From assembly GCF_000373365.1 (NCBI RefSeq), contig NZ_KB891159.1, positions 1-64,000 on the forward strand: DNA of 64,000 nt, in the 5' to 3' direction. Positions 13,391 to 23,318 of the stretch are shown in pieces. This stretch comes from Parafrankia discariae. Lineage in GTDB: Bacteria > Actinomycetota > Actinomycetes > Frankiales > Frankiaceae. The notes beneath the pieces are model-generated. The model saw nothing but the letters and a program-made list of their open reading frames with translations, was not told the DNA's origin and did not search any database. How positions within the stretch are numbered: the first letter of the stretch is position 1; each line of letters opens with the position of its first letter. A program made the position numbers and the translations under genes.

Positions 13391-16324
13391 TCATGAGGCC
13401 GGCCTGAAGGTCGCGAAGAGCTGTCGCATGAGCGGCTGATCCGCCTCCCACAGCTCCTCGGCCGTGTACCAGTACAGAGCGTATCCATGCCCGTTTCGCA
13501 CCGCGCCACGGTTGAGCACATGCACCGTCCCCCCACCGGAGGCGTAGGTGAACTCCCAGTCGGCCTGTGTCGCGCCGTCCGCCCCGTCACCTGGTTCGAT
13601 CCGTACCCGCCGGTAGTCCCGCACTCGATCCCGGAAGCTGATTTCGTTCGTGCGCCAGTCCTCAACGGCGGAGGTGTTCGCACTCGCGATGCTCCCGATG
13701 CGCAAGAACGTACCAGTAGCCGGATCCACGAAGTCCGTATTCCCCTCGCCTCCGGGTCCGGGCCGTCGCTCCCAGCGCGACGGGTAGGCGATCGACCAGC
13801 CCGTCGGATCGACGTAGGAGACCCAGCCCGCAGGGGCCGTGGCCGGCTTCGAGTCGGCCGAGACCAGGTCCCCGGCCTGGACTGCCGCGTCTTCCCGGTC
13901 AGCCTGGACGGTCGGGCGCGCCCCGGCGGCGCCCGGCTCCGCGGCGTCCTCGCCCCCACCGAACACCAGGACGGCGGCGACGACCGCGAGCACGAGCGCG
14001 ACGATGGACGCGACGAGGATCACAACCAGCCGACGCCCGCGGCCGGGCGTGACGGCGGTCGCGCCGTCCGGACGGCCCGGCGCCGCCCCGCCCGGGTGCC
14101 GCCCCGCCGGCTGCCGTTCGGAGGGCGGGCGGAACAGGTTCTGCCCACCCGTCCGCGGCTCCGGCTCCGGCCGTGGCTGGGCGGCGACGCGGGGTGCGAT
14201 CGGCGGACCCGCTGAGATCCCAGGGCCCGCTGAGCCCTCCGGTTCGGAATCGCCGGAGGCCTTGGACCTGCCCGGCCGGGAGAACAGCGCCGCGGCCGCC
14301 GAGTACCGGTGCGCCGCAGTGGACGGCGGGTCCACGGCGGTGCCCGCGGCGTCGGGCGTACTGCCTGTCCCGGCCGTCCCGGTGTCCACGGCCGAGGGCG
14401 ATCCGGTGCCTGCCGGGTAGGTCGGGCCCGGCCCGGTCCCGGTCCCGACGGACCGGCCGTCCGTGCCGGGCGTCGACAGACCGCCGGTCACCGGGTCGGT
14501 GCGGGCGGACGTCGGTCCGTCGGTGGGCGGCGCGTCCTGGGATGTCCGGGCCCGCGCCGGGATGCCACCGAGCGCCCGCATGCGGTCGACCGGCCGCAGC
14601 CGCTCGCTGCCCCGGGGACGCTCGACCGCCGCGCCGCGGCGCCGCTCCATCGCCCGGATCCGCTCCAGCCGACCGGTCAGCCGAGAGTGCACACCAGCCG
14701 TTCCCGACTGTCCCACCGGTGCCCCGGCATGGGCCGCTCCGAGCCGTCCCGCCGCTCCAGCCGGCTCGACTGTTCCAGCCCGCGCCGCCGGTTCCGCGGC
14801 TTCGGCCGGTTCCGCCGGTTCCGCGGGTTCGGCCGGTTCGGCGGGTTCGGCCGGTTCGGCCGAATCGGCGGGTGCCGGGTCGGCCGGACGCGCTTCGCTC
14901 CCCGCCGGGTCGGCCGCCCCGGCCCCGAGGGTGTCGTCCGGCGGCCTCCCGGTCAGCACGGTGTCGTCCGGCAGCGGGCCGGCTGGCAGCGGGTCGTCGG
15001 GCAGCGGGTCGTCGGGCAGGGTGTCGTCTGCGGGCAGGGTGTCGTCTGACAGTGTCTCGCCGGGCATCGTGTCGTCCGGTGCCGCCGGGCTGGCGAGCAG
15101 CACGGTCAGGTCCGCGCCGCCGTCCTCCGGGGCCGGGTGGTCGGACGTCACGTCGTCGTCGTCCGTCACGGCGCCGCGCGGCTCGGTGGCCGGCGCGCCG
15201 GCGGCCCCCGGTCCGCGTGGGGCGGACGCGCCGAGGACGGTGGTCTCGTCGGGCCCGGCGTACTGGCTGACGACGGTGTCCTGCTCGGCCGGGGACGCCC
15301 CGCCCACGGTGAACGCGTCACCGCCGTCCGCCGCGAACACGGCCGTGGTCGCGACCGGGGCCGCCGGGGCCGCGGGGACGGTCTCGGGGACCGCGGGCGT
15401 GCCCGACGTCGGAGTGACCGCGGTGACCGCCGGCCGGGACGGCCGGCCGCGGGTCCGGGAGGGCCGGGTGTCCCCGCCGCGTTCGAGGATGTCGCGCAGC
15501 CGCGAGCGAACCGTCGCCAGACTCGGCCGGCGGGCCTGGTGGGTGGCCATGAGATCGTCGATCACGGGCGCGAGTCGCCCGGCGGCGTGGAACGGCCGGC
15601 GGCGGCCCTGCACCACCGCGGCGAGAATGGAGATCGGGTCGTTCCCGGGGAACGGGGAGACCCCCTCGACGCTGGTGAACAGCGTCGCGCCCAGCCCCCA
15701 CCGGTCGCTGGCGGCCGTACCGGCGTCGCCGCGGGCCCGCTCGGGGGCCAGGTAGGCCGGCGAGCCGAGGACCATCCCGGTGCTGGTCAGCCGGGGGTCA
15801 CCATGGCTGACGGCGATCCCGAAGTCGGTGAGCCGCGCGCGCTCGTCCGTCGTCACCAGGACGTTGCTCGGCTTCACATCACGGTGCACGATGCCCAGGC
15901 GGTGGGCGGCCTCCAGCGCGTAGGCGAGGCTGATGCCGATGCGGCAGACCTCACCGACCCCGAGCCGGCCGCGCTCCTCGATGATCGCCGACAGGGACTT
16001 CCCGTCGACGAACTCCATCACGATCCAGGGCAGGTCGCCCTCGGCGATGACGTCCAGGACCGCGACCGCGCCGGGATGATGCAGCCGGCCGGCGGCGCGC
16101 GCCTCGCGCAGCACCCGCTCCCGCGCGAGCTCCCGTTCCCGTTCGCTGCCGTCGGTGGGGAGCCGGACCTCCTTGACGGCGACCTGCCGGCCGAGCAGCT
16201 CGTCGGTGGCCCGGTGCACGACACCGAAGCCGCCCTGGCCGATCACCCCGTCCAGCCGGTACCGACGCCCGACGAGAGCTCGTGGACCGGCTGGACCGGG
16301 TTCGCCCCGGCGCTCGCCTGACAT
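13391..16324 (-). CDS. large membrane Ser/Thr protein kinase with low-complexity linker
   Basis: A 977-residue kinase. The catalytic domain spans about 1-290: Gly loop IGQGGFGVV, Lys51 in VAVKE, HRDVKPSN (147-154), DFG (167-169) and APERARG. A ~500-residue disordered linker has PAEPAEP repeats and runs of LPDDPLPD-type repeats. A membrane span (VVILVASIVALVLAVVAAVL) precedes a ~150-residue extracytoplasmic domain starting VSYVDPTGWSIAYPSRWERR. That domain resembles the PsbP/DUF-type C-terminal regions of actinobacterial kinases and may sense a ligand. The ATG follows GGAGAGG. It is probably co-transcribed with the next kinase. Confidence 0.92.
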   Translation of the reverse strand: MSGERRGEPGPAGPRALVGRRYRLDGVIGQGGFGVVHRATDELLGRQVAVKEVRLPTDGSERERELARERVLREARAAGRLHHPGAVAVLDVIAEGDLPWIVMEFVDGKSLSAIIEERGRLGVGEVCRIGISLAYALEAAHRLGIVHRDVKPSNVLVTTDERARLTDFGIAVSHGDPRLTSTGMVLGSPAYLAPERARGDAGTAASDRWGLGATLFTSVEGVSPFPGNDPISILAAVVQGRRRPFHAAGRLAPVIDDLMATHQARRPSLATVRSRLRDILERGGDTRPSRTRGRPSRPAVTAVTPTSGTPAVPETVPAAPAAPVATTAVFAADGGDAFTVGGASPAEQDTVVSQYAGPDETTVLGASAPRGPGAAGAPATEPRGAVTDDDDVTSDHPAPEDGGADLTVLLASPAAPDDTMPGETLSDDTLPADDTLPDDPLPDDPLPAGPLPDDTVLTGRPPDDTLGAGAADPAGSEARPADPAPADSAEPAEPAEPAEPAEPAEPAEAAEPAARAGTVEPAGAAGRLGAAHAGAPVGQSGTAGVHSRLTGRLERIRAMERRRGAAVERPRGSERLRPVDRMRALGGIPARARTSQDAPPTDGPTSARTDPVTGGLSTPGTDGRSVGTGTGPGPTYPAGTGSPSAVDTGTAGTGSTPDAAGTAVDPPSTAAHRYSAAAALFSRPGRSKASGDSEPEGSAGPGISAGPPIAPRVAAQPRPEPEPRTGGQNLFRPPSERQPAGRHPGGAAPGRPDGATAVTPGRGRRLVVILVASIVALVLAVVAAVLVFGGGEDAAEPGAAGARPTVQADREDAAVQAGDLVSADSKPATAPAGWVSYVDPTGWSIAYPSRWERRPGPGGEGNTDFVDPATGTFLRIGSIASANTSAVEDWRTNEISFRDRVRDYRRVRIEPGDGADGATQADWEFTYASGGGTVHVLNRGAVRNGHGYALYWYTAEELWEADQPLMRQLFATFRPAS

Positions 16325-16528
16325 CGGTTGTCCTCTCCGCTGCGCGTTGACGATTTCATGGGATCACATCCGGTCCGCTCACCGGCAGTGGGGCATGCTG
16401 GTCGGGGCCGGTGCCGACGGGCCGCGCGGGCCGGTCCGCCGAGCCCGCGTGACGTCCTGCATCCGGTCGGCGACCTGGCGTGTCCGGGCAGGCGGCCTGG
16501 AAGGAAGGCGAACCGTCCGGGAGGGAAC

Positions 16529-16957
16529 GTGGACGACAGCGGCTGGGAGCACCTGCGCGACGCGGCGGTGCGGGTCGCTCGGCACGCCTACGCGCCGTAC
16601 TCCGGCCTGCGGGTCGGCGCGGCGGCGCTGGTCGACGACGGCCGGGTCGTCGTCGGCTGCAATGTCGAGAACGCCTCCTACGGGCTCACTTTGTGCGCCG
16701 AATGTGGTCTGGTGTCGGCACTGCGGGCCAGCGGTGGTGGCCGGCTGGTGGCCTTCGTCTGCGTGGACGGCACGGGCGCGCCGCTCGCGCCGTGCGGTCG
16801 CTGCCGCCAGCTCCTCCACGAGCACGGCGGCCCCGGGCTCGAACTGGCGACCGCGGACGGTGTCCGCACCCTGGGTCAGCTTCTCCCGGGCGCCTTCGGC
16901 CCGGCGGACCTGCCGCCCGCCGCGGACCGGTCACCGACGGCGGAGCGTGGGGCGTGA
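16529..16957 (+). CDS. cdd: cytidine deaminase
   Basis: A 142-residue homotetramer-type cytidine deaminase. The zinc site is complete: CAEC in LTLCAECGLVSAL and PCGRC in APCGRCRQLL, with substrate-binding NVENASYG. It converts cytidine and deoxycytidine to uridine and deoxyuridine. GTG 16529 is preceded by GGGAGGG three bases away. The C-terminal ~15 residues are a non-conserved Pro/Ala tail. It overlaps deoA by GTGA, forming a pyrimidine salvage pair. Confidence 0.95.
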   Translation: MDDSGWEHLRDAAVRVARHAYAPYSGLRVGAAALVDDGRVVVGCNVENASYGLTLCAECGLVSALRASGGGRLVAFVCVDGTGAPLAPCGRCRQLLHEHGGPGLELATADGVRTLGQLLPGAFGPADLPPAADRSPTAERGA

Positions 16958-18348
16958 GCGCCGAGGTCCCGGGCGGCGGGCCGGGCCGGCCCGCCGCCGC
17001 GTCCCACGACGTGGTCGATCTCATCCGGGCCAAGCGTGACGGAGCGGCGTTGCCGGCGGACGCGGTCGCCTGGCTCATCGACGCCTACACCCATGGCCGG
17101 GTCGCCGACGAGCAGATGTCCGCCTACCTGATGGCCGTGGTCTGGCGTGGCATGGCCCCCGACGAACTGGATCACTGGACGGCGGCGATGATCGCCAGCG
17201 GCGAACGGCTGGACCTGTCCGGCCTGACCCGCCCGACGGTCGACAAGCATTCCACCGGCGGGGTCGGGGACAAGGTCTCACTGGTCCTCGCCCCGCTGGT
17301 GGCCGCGTGCGGGGCGGCCGTCCCGCAGTTGTCCGGCCGGGGGCTCGGGCACACCGGCGGGACGCTCGACAAGATGGAGGCCATCCCCGGCTGGCGCGCG
17401 GATCTCGACCCGGACACCATGCGCGCCGTGTTGGCGGACGTCGGCGCGGTCATCTGCGCCGCCGGCCCCGGCCTGGCTCCCGCGGACCGCAGGCTGTACG
17501 CCCTGCGCGACGTCACCGGCACCGTCGAGTCCATCCCGCTGATCGCCTCCTCCATCATGAGCAAGAAGATCGCCGAGGGGACGTCCGCGCTGGTACTGGA
17601 CGTCAAGGTCGGCGCCGGTGCCTTCATGACCTCCCGCGCCGACGCGCGCGAGCTCGCGCGGACGATGGTCGGTCTGGGCACCCGGGCCGGGGTCCGTACC
17701 GAGGCACTGCTCACCGCGATGGACACCCCGCTGGGCCGCACCGCGGGCAACGGGCCCGAGGTGACCGAGGCGGTCGAGACCCTGCGCGGGGCGGGCCCGC
17801 CGGACCTCGTCGAGGTCACCGTCGCCCTCGCCCGGGTGATGCTGGACCTCGTCGGCCTCGGCGGTGGCCCCGGTGCCGGGCGTCCGGGCGGTGGGCCCGG
17901 TGGGCCGGGTGGCGCGGGGCGCCCGGGTGGTGCGGGGCCGGACCCGGCGGAGGTCCTGGCCTCCGGGGCGGCCTACGACGTGTGGCGGGCGATGGTCGCC
18001 GCCCAGGGCGGCGACCCGGACGCCCCGCTGCCGACCGCGGCGTTCACCCGTACCGTCCCCGCTCCGGCGGACGGCTACCTGAGCCGCCTCGACGCCCGCG
18101 CCCTGGGGATCGCCGCCTGGCGGCTGGGCGCGGGGCGCGCGCGAAAGGAGGATCCCGTCTCGCCGGCGGCCGGACTGCGTTGGCTGGCGACGGTGGGGGA
18201 GCGGGTCCAGGCCGGCGCCCCCCTCATCGAGCTCCACTCCGACGACGAGGCGACGTTCCCCCGCGCCCTCGCCGCGCTCACGGACGCCGTCTCGATCACC
18301 GACGAACCGCCCCCTCCCGCCCCCCTGATCCTCGACCACATCCACTGA
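16954..18348 (+). CDS. deoA: thymidine phosphorylase
   Basis: A 464-residue pyrimidine nucleoside phosphorylase. It has the phosphate-binding glycine loop DKHSTGGVGDKVSL (98-111), the signature LSGRGLGHTGGTLDKMEAIPG, substrate-binding SIMSKKIAEGTSALVLDVKVG, and a C-terminal barrel-sandwich domain ending in EDPVSPAAGLRWLATVGE. It splits thymidine and deoxyuridine to base plus deoxyribose-1-phosphate, after cytidine deamination by the coupled cdd. A Gly/Pro-rich stretch at about 301-330 (17854-17943) interrupts the fold between VMLDLVGLG and AEVLASGAAYD. The start is the GTG within the overlap. Confidence 0.95.
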   Translation: MSAEVPGGGPGRPAAASHDVVDLIRAKRDGAALPADAVAWLIDAYTHGRVADEQMSAYLMAVVWRGMAPDELDHWTAAMIASGERLDLSGLTRPTVDKHSTGGVGDKVSLVLAPLVAACGAAVPQLSGRGLGHTGGTLDKMEAIPGWRADLDPDTMRAVLADVGAVICAAGPGLAPADRRLYALRDVTGTVESIPLIASSIMSKKIAEGTSALVLDVKVGAGAFMTSRADARELARTMVGLGTRAGVRTEALLTAMDTPLGRTAGNGPEVTEAVETLRGAGPPDLVEVTVALARVMLDLVGLGGGPGAGRPGGGPGGPGGAGRPGGAGPDPAEVLASGAAYDVWRAMVAAQGGDPDAPLPTAAFTRTVPAPADGYLSRLDARALGIAAWRLGAGRARKEDPVSPAAGLRWLATVGERVQAGAPLIELHSDDEATFPRALAALTDAVSITDEPPPPAPLILDHIH

Positions 18349-18533
18349 CCCGATCCGAAGTGTGGCGGGTGAGCTGGTCCGTGGGTCCGAACGCCTGCCA
18401 TGCTTTGTTTTGGTGTTCTTAAATTGTCTTAATTGGGATGTTTTTCGATTTGTTGGGTTTTCCGGGGGTGGGATTCGGGCGCGGGGTCTGCTCGTCGTCA
18501 GATGGCGGACGGCGAACTGTCGGTCCGGTGGCC

Positions 18534-18539
18534 TACCGT
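18534..18539 (+). promoter_or_regulatory. -10 box TACCGT for a leaderless add transcript
   Basis: TACCGT is seven bases before the GTG at 18547. An AT-rich tract at about 18405-18470 lies upstream in the deoA-add gap. Confidence 0.5.
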
Positions 18540-18546
18540 CAGGGAG

Positions 18547-19647
18547 GTGAGCGCGGACATCCCTGCTGGCCAGGCCAGTGAGAAGATCACCGAGGCGGCG
18601 ATCCGCCGGGTCCCCAAGGTCCTGCTGCATGATCATCTTGATGGTGGCCTGCGGCCCGAGACCATCGTCGAGCTGGCGGACGCCACCGGGTACACCGGTC
18701 TGCCGACGACCGACGTCGACAAGCTCGGCACCTGGTTCCGCGGCGGTGCGCACACCGGGTCGCTCGTGCGGTACCTGGAGACGTTCAGCCACACGGTCGG
18801 CGTCATGCAGACCCCCGAGGCCGTGGCCCGGGTGGCCCGCGAGTGCGCCGAGGACCTGGCCGCCGACGGGGTCGTCTACGCCGAGGTCCGGTTCGCCCCG
18901 GAGCTGCACGTCGAGCAGGGCATGTCCCTCGACGAGGTGGTCGAGGCCGCGCTGGACGGCTTCCGGGCCGGCTCGGCCGGAACCGGCCTGCACGTGCGAG
19001 CGCTGCTGACCGCCATGCGTCACCAGGCCCGTTCACTGGAGATCGCGGAGCTGGCCGTCCGGTGGAGGGAGGCCGGGGTGGTCGGGTTCGACATCGCGGG
19101 GGCGGAGGCGGGCAACCCGCCGACCCGCCACCTCGACGCGTTCCAGTACATCCAGCGGGCGAACGGGCACTTCACGATCCACGCCGGCGAGGCCTTCGGT
19201 CTGCCGTCGATCTGGGAGGCGCTGCAGTGGTGCAACGCCGACCGGCTCGGGCACGGCGTGCGCATCGTCGACGACATCACGGTCGACCCGGACGGAAACG
19301 CCACCCTCGGCGATCTGGCGGACTACGTGCGTGACGTCCGCGTCCCGCTGGAGATGTGCCCGTCGTCGAACGTGCACACCGGTGCGGCGCCGAGCCTGGA
19401 GCGGCACCCGATCGGCCTGCTGCGCCGGCTGCACTTCCGGGTCACGGTGAACACCGACAACCGGCTGATGAGCGGGGTGACGCTGTCCAGCGAGTTCGCG
19501 ACCCTGGTCGAGACGTTCGGCTACGGCTGGTCCGACATCCGCTGGCTGACCGTGAACGCGATGAAGTCGGCGTTCCTCCCGTTCGACCAGCGTCTCGCGC
19601 TGATCAACGAGGTCATCAAGCCCGGCTTCGAGGGGTTCGTCCCGTGA
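18547..19647 (+). CDS. add: adenosine deaminase
   Basis: A 366-residue adenosine deaminase. Metal and catalytic residues are in place: HDHLDGG near the N-terminus (metal His pair), TIHAGEAFG (His and Glu), [11 protein letters not shown] (His), and [10 protein letters not shown] with NTDNRLMSG (Asp). It deaminates adenosine and deoxyadenosine to inosine compounds that the purine nucleoside phosphorylase at 29080 can split. I chose GTG 18547 because TACCGT is seven bases upstream and homologues begin about 25 residues before [10 protein letters not shown]. An in-frame ATG at 18502 is possible. Its stop overlaps the start of the glycosylase gene. Confidence 0.95.
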   Translation: MSADIPAGQASEKITEAAIRRVPKVLLHDHLDGGLRPETIVELADATGYTGLPTTDVDKLGTWFRGGAHTGSLVRYLETFSHTVGVMQTPEAVARVARECAEDLAADGVVYAEVRFAPELHVEQGMSLDEVVEAALDGFRAGSAGTGLHVRALLTAMRHQARSLEIAELAVRWREAGVVGFDIAGAEAGNPPTRHLDAFQYIQRANGHFTIHAGEAFGLPSIWEALQWCNADRLGHGVRIVDDITVDPDGNATLGDLADYVRDVRVPLEMCPSSNVHTGAAPSLERHPIGLLRRLHFRVTVNTDNRLMSGVTLSSEFATLVETFGYGWSDIRWLTVNAMKSAFLPFDQRLALINEVIKPGFEGFVP

Positions 19648-20273
19648 CCGGGTCGGCCGACCTGGCCGTGGGGGCGGACGGGTGGCCACGGTGCCCCTGG
19701 GGGCTGTCGACGCCGCTGTACGTCGAGTACCACGACACCGAGTGGGGCCGGCCGGTGCGGGACACCGTCGGCCTGTTCGAACGGATGACGCTGGAGGCGT
19801 TCCAGTCCGGGCTGTCGTGGCTGACCATCCTGCGCAAGCGCCCGGCGTTCCGGGCGGCGTTCGCCGGGTTCGACCCGGCCGCCGTCGCCGCGTTCGGCGC
19901 AGGCACGGTCGAGACACTTCTCCTGGACGCCGGCATCGTCCGCAACCGGCGCAAGATCGAGGCGACGATCGCGAACGCCCGCGCCGTGCTCGCCCTGACC
20001 GAGCCGTTGGCGGAGCTGGTCTGGTCGTTCGCGCCGCCGCCCCACCCGGCCCCGGTCCGGCTCGCCGACGTCCCGGCGGTGACCGCCGAGTCCAAGGCGC
20101 TGGCGAAGGCGCTGCGGGGGCACGGCTTCGTCTTCGTCGGCCCGACCACCGCGTATGCGCTCATGCAGGCGTGCGGGCTGGTGAACGACCACCTCGCCGG
20201 CTGCGCGGCGCGGGACGCGCCCGTCGCGCCGCCCGCCACCCCGGCCGCCGGGCTGACCGCGCCCGCGGGCTGA
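19644..20273 (+). CDS. tag: DNA-3-methyladenine glycosylase I
   Basis: A 209-residue Tag-type glycosylase. It begins at GTG 19644 inside the GTGA overlap with add. Family hallmarks are the N-terminal [16 protein letters not shown] with its conserved Tyr and Glu, [23 protein letters not shown], and the C-terminal zinc-snap segment [14 protein letters not shown] (Cys, His, Cys). It excises 3-methyladenine in base excision repair. Co-translation with adenosine deaminase is unusual functionally. The last ~20 residues are an Ala/Pro tail. Confidence 0.93.
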   Translation: MTGSADLAVGADGWPRCPWGLSTPLYVEYHDTEWGRPVRDTVGLFERMTLEAFQSGLSWLTILRKRPAFRAAFAGFDPAAVAAFGAGTVETLLLDAGIVRNRRKIEATIANARAVLALTEPLAELVWSFAPPPHPAPVRLADVPAVTAESKALAKALRGHGFVFVGPTTAYALMQACGLVNDHLAGCAARDAPVAPPATPAAGLTAPAG

Positions 20274-20279
20274 CCGCGC

Positions 20280-20307
20280 CCCCGGTGGGCCGGCCCGCCC
20301 ACCGGGG
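20280..20307. terminator. bidirectional hairpin terminator
   Basis: A perfect 11-bp stem, CCCCGGTGGGC (20280-20290) with 20297-20307, loop CGGCCC, fills the space between the converging tag and pfkB-type genes and abuts the kinase stop codon. Confidence 0.7.
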
Positions 20308-21618
20308 TCAGGTCATCCAGCTGCGGGGGCCGAAGGTCAGCACGGAGCGGGCGGCGACCCGGGACGCCTCGCCGAGCGCTCCGACCAGCTCGTCGGTCGC
20401 GAGCGCGCCGTGGGCCATCATCCAGGCGAACGCGCCGTGGAAGACGTCGCCGGCGCCCAGGGTGTCGCGGGCGGCCACCACCGGGGGCAGCACGTGGCCG
20501 CGCCGTTCCGCCGTGGCCCAGCGGATGGGCCCGGGGCCGTCCGTGACGGCGACGAAGAACGGGCCGTAGCGCAGCAGCAGGCCGAGGATGTCCGCGCCGG
20601 GGTCGAAGCCCGGGGGGCGGAACGCGGTGGAGCAGATCACGACATCGACGAACGGCAGGATCTGCTCGGTGCCGGGCTTCCAGCTGCCGCCGTCGAGCAG
20701 GACCGGCGGGCCCGCGCCCCGCAGGGTGCGCAGCAGGCCGATGGCCGCGTCGACCTGGTGGCCGTCGAGCACAACCACGTCGGCGTCGGCGACCGCGGCC
20801 GCGGCGGAGGTGTTGGCGGTGCACCGGGGGACCATGCCGTGGGTCGAGGTCACCGCACGCTCGCCGGTCCGCGAGGTCACCATGACCGCTGACATCGGGA
20901 GGGCGTAGGACATCGCCGACTGGCCGGCCAGGTGGCCGGCGGCCGCCGCGTTCGGACCGGCCTGGACGGCGCCGGCCAGGCCGGCCATCCCGCCGAGGGT
21001 GCCGGCCCCACCGAGCCCGGCCCCGCCCTGGCCGCCGGCCCCGCCGTGGCCGCCCTGGCCGCCGACTCCGCCGTGGCCGCCGATCCCGCTGTGGGGGGCG
21101 CCACCGGCCGGGCCGAGCACGTGGCCGGCCGGCCTGACCGCCCCGGCGGGGCTGTGGGCCGCGCCGCCGGGCAGGCCGGGTCCGCCCCGGCCGCGCATGT
21201 GCGGATACCCGGTGAGCGGGCCGGTCGGGCCGTACCCGGAGCGGGTGCCGCCGGTGCGCGGTCCCACGGGCTTCCCCGGCGGGCCGTGCTGGCCGGAGGG
21301 GCCGGCCATCCCCTGGGCGGGAAGGGCGCCGTAGGGACCGGCGGTGCCGTCGCCGGACTGCTCCGGCACCAGCTCGATGTGCCGGACCCGGTAGCGCGCG
21401 AGATCCGCGTGCACGAGCGCCGCGGCCGGGGACGTGCCGATGGCGCTGACCAGGCAGGCCCGTCCGCCGAGGTAGGCGAACGTCACCGCGGCGTTCGTCG
21501 CGGGACCGCCCGCATTCATGGCGAAATCGCGCGCCACACACTTCTCGTCGGCACCTGGAAGCCGATCCACGAGGTAGACCGAATCAAGCGTCGTCAGGCC
21601 GACGAAGACGCCTTTCAT
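20308..21618 (-). CDS. PfkB-family sugar kinase with large Gly-rich insertion
   Basis: A 436-residue ribokinase-like protein; typical members have about 290-310 residues. The N-terminal half has NAGGPATNAAVTFAYLGG and the C-terminal half the catalytic DTLGAGDVFHGAFAW (Asp base and anion hole). The extra length is one insertion at about residues 87-237, after HIELVPEQ and before PMSAVMVTSRTGERAV. It contains GPxGxxG repeats and a run of GGxGGxGG. The substrate is not evident; neighbours suggest a nucleoside or sugar. The ATG is preceded by GATAAT six bases upstream on the minus strand, suggesting a leaderless mRNA. Confidence 0.88.
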   Translation of the reverse strand: MKGVFVGLTTLDSVYLVDRLPGADEKCVARDFAMNAGGPATNAAVTFAYLGGRACLVSAIGTSPAAALVHADLARYRVRHIELVPEQSGDGTAGPYGALPAQGMAGPSGQHGPPGKPVGPRTGGTRSGYGPTGPLTGYPHMRGRGGPGLPGGAAHSPAGAVRPAGHVLGPAGGAPHSGIGGHGGVGGQGGHGGAGGQGGAGLGGAGTLGGMAGLAGAVQAGPNAAAAGHLAGQSAMSYALPMSAVMVTSRTGERAVTSTHGMVPRCTANTSAAAAVADADVVVLDGHQVDAAIGLLRTLRGAGPPVLLDGGSWKPGTEQILPFVDVVICSTAFRPPGFDPGADILGLLLRYGPFFVAVTDGPGPIRWATAERRGHVLPPVVAARDTLGAGDVFHGAFAWMMAHGALATDELVGALGEASRVAARSVLTFGPRSWMT

Positions 21619-21624
21619 GGGCCC

Positions 21625-21630
21625 ATTATC
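21625..21630 (-). promoter_or_regulatory. -10 box GATAAT for a leaderless kinase transcript
   Basis: On the minus strand GATAAT is followed by GGGCCC and the start codon at 21618. No ribosome binding site is present. Confidence 0.45.
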
Positions 21631-21657
21631 CGGCCTGGGCCGGAGTGGCAGGCCTGT

Positions 21658-23109
21658 TCAGGCGGGGGTGTCGAAGCCGGCGAACAGGTCGCGCGGCCGC
21701 AGGACACGGGCCGCCTCGGTGATGGAACCGGACAAGGAGGGATAGATCGAGAAGGTGTGCGCGATCTGGTCGACCGTCAGGCCGTTCTCCACCGCGAGCG
21801 AAATTGAGAGGATCAGTTCACTTGCACGCGGAGCAACGATGACGCCACCCAGGACGCTGCCACTTCCGGGCCGACAGAACAACTTGACGAAACCATCCGC
21901 AATCCCCATCATTTTCGCCCGCGGATTGCGCATCAGGGGCACTGTGGTGACCTCGGCGGCGATCGCGCCGGAGTCCTTCATCCGCTGGGTCACCCCGACG
22001 GTGGCGATCTCCGGCTCGGTGAAGATGTTCGACGAGACCGTGCCGAGGCGCAGCGGGGTCACCGCCTCGCCGAGGGCGTGCCACATCGCGATCCGGCCCT
22101 GCATCGCGGCGACGGACGCCAGCGGGAGCACGCCGGTGCAGTCGCCGGCCGCGTACACGCCGGGAACCGACGTCCGGGACATGCGGTCGACGACGACGTG
22201 GCCGCCGGAGCCGAGCCGGACGCCGACCTCGGTCAGGCCGAGGCCCTTCGTCCGCGGTACGGAACCCACCGCCATCAGTGCGTGGCTGCCTGTCACCGTC
22301 CGGCCGTCGGTGAGCTCGACGAGGACACCGTCGCCGATCCGGCGCGCCGCGGCGGCCCGGGAGCGGTTGAGCACCTCGATGCCGCGGCGGACGAAGACGT
22401 CCTCGATCACCCGGGCGGCGTCCGGGTCCTCGCCGGGCAGCACCCGCTCACGCGAGGAGACAAGTGTCACCTCGGCGCCGAGGGCCCGGTAGGCGCTGGC
22501 GAACTCGGCGCCGGTGACCCCGGAACCGACCACGACCAGGTGCTCGGGGATCTCCTTGAGGTCGTACAGGTGGCGCCAGGTCAGGATGCGCTCGCCGTCC
22601 GGCTCGCAGCCGGAGATCTCCCGCGGCGACGCGCCCGTGGCGACCAGGACGATGTCGCCGACGAACGTCTCGCCGTCGGACGTCTCCACCGCGTGCGGGC
22701 CGACCAGGCGCCCGGTGCCGTGCACCACCTCGACCCGCTCCCGCTCCAGGCGGCGCTCGATGTCGGCGGACTGGGCCCGGGCCAGCGCCCGCACCCGTTC
22801 GTTGACCTGCTCCGGGTCGACCGTGACCACGTCCGGTGGCGTCAGGTGGGGCAGGCCGGTCAGCTCCCAGCTGCCGACCTCGGCCGCCGGGTCGCCGTGC
22901 GGGCGCACGCCCAGCGCCGGCGCCATCGCGAAGTTCGTCATCGTCTCCGACGTCGCGATGAGGGTCTTGGACGGCACGCAGTCGGTCAGGACGCACGCGC
23001 CACCGATGCCGTCCGAGTCGATGACGGTCACGGTCGCGCCGAGGGAGGCGGCGACCAGGGCCGCCTCGTAGCCGCCGGGCCCGCCGCCAAGGATGACGAT
23101 GCGCGTCAC
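21658..23109 (-). CDS. lpdA: NAD(P)H-quinone dehydrogenase, LpdA-like flavoprotein disulfide reductase
   Basis: A 483-residue pyridine nucleotide-disulfide oxidoreductase. It has FAD motif GGGPGGYEAA (8-17), redox pair C39 and C44 in GGACVLTDCVPSK, NAD motif VVGSGVTGAEFASAY, second FAD motif VYAAGDCTG, and a C-terminal dimerisation domain. The sequence follows the Rv3303c/LpdA subgroup (ACVLTDCVPSKT), which reduces quinones rather than lipoamide, and lacks the usual His-Glu pair of true dihydrolipoamide dehydrogenases (ends AHTFSIYPSLSGSI). GTG 23109 follows GGAGG. Both cysteines are present, unlike the M. tuberculosis protein as I recall it. Confidence 0.88.
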   Translation of the reverse strand: MTRIVILGGGPGGYEAALVAASLGATVTVIDSDGIGGACVLTDCVPSKTLIATSETMTNFAMAPALGVRPHGDPAAEVGSWELTGLPHLTPPDVVTVDPEQVNERVRALARAQSADIERRLERERVEVVHGTGRLVGPHAVETSDGETFVGDIVLVATGASPREISGCEPDGERILTWRHLYDLKEIPEHLVVVGSGVTGAEFASAYRALGAEVTLVSSRERVLPGEDPDAARVIEDVFVRRGIEVLNRSRAAAARRIGDGVLVELTDGRTVTGSHALMAVGSVPRTKGLGLTEVGVRLGSGGHVVVDRMSRTSVPGVYAAGDCTGVLPLASVAAMQGRIAMWHALGEAVTPLRLGTVSSNIFTEPEIATVGVTQRMKDSGAIAAEVTTVPLMRNPRAKMMGIADGFVKLFCRPGSGSVLGGVIVAPRASELILSISLAVENGLTVDQIAHTFSIYPSLSGSITEAARVLRPRDLFAGFDTPA

Positions 23110-23318
23110 GTGGGATCCTCCAGAGCTCGTCGTACCTCCCTAGTTTGCCCCTCTTCAGATGTCCCTCTCGTCCCGGTGCGGCGGGCTCCGTAGTATCTTC
23201 CACCGACGTCGGACGCCCCCCGTGACGTCGGCCCACCCCGTGACGCCGGTGGCCGCACCCGGCTGGAAGCAACCCCGCGCTCTCGCACCGGGCGGGGAGA
23301 TCGGAAGAGACCCCGACG

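Noticed and set aside
14800-14870. PAE/GGTTC repeats in the large kinase gene as a separate repeat element
   Set aside because: They are in-frame codon repeats of the disordered linker, not an independent element.
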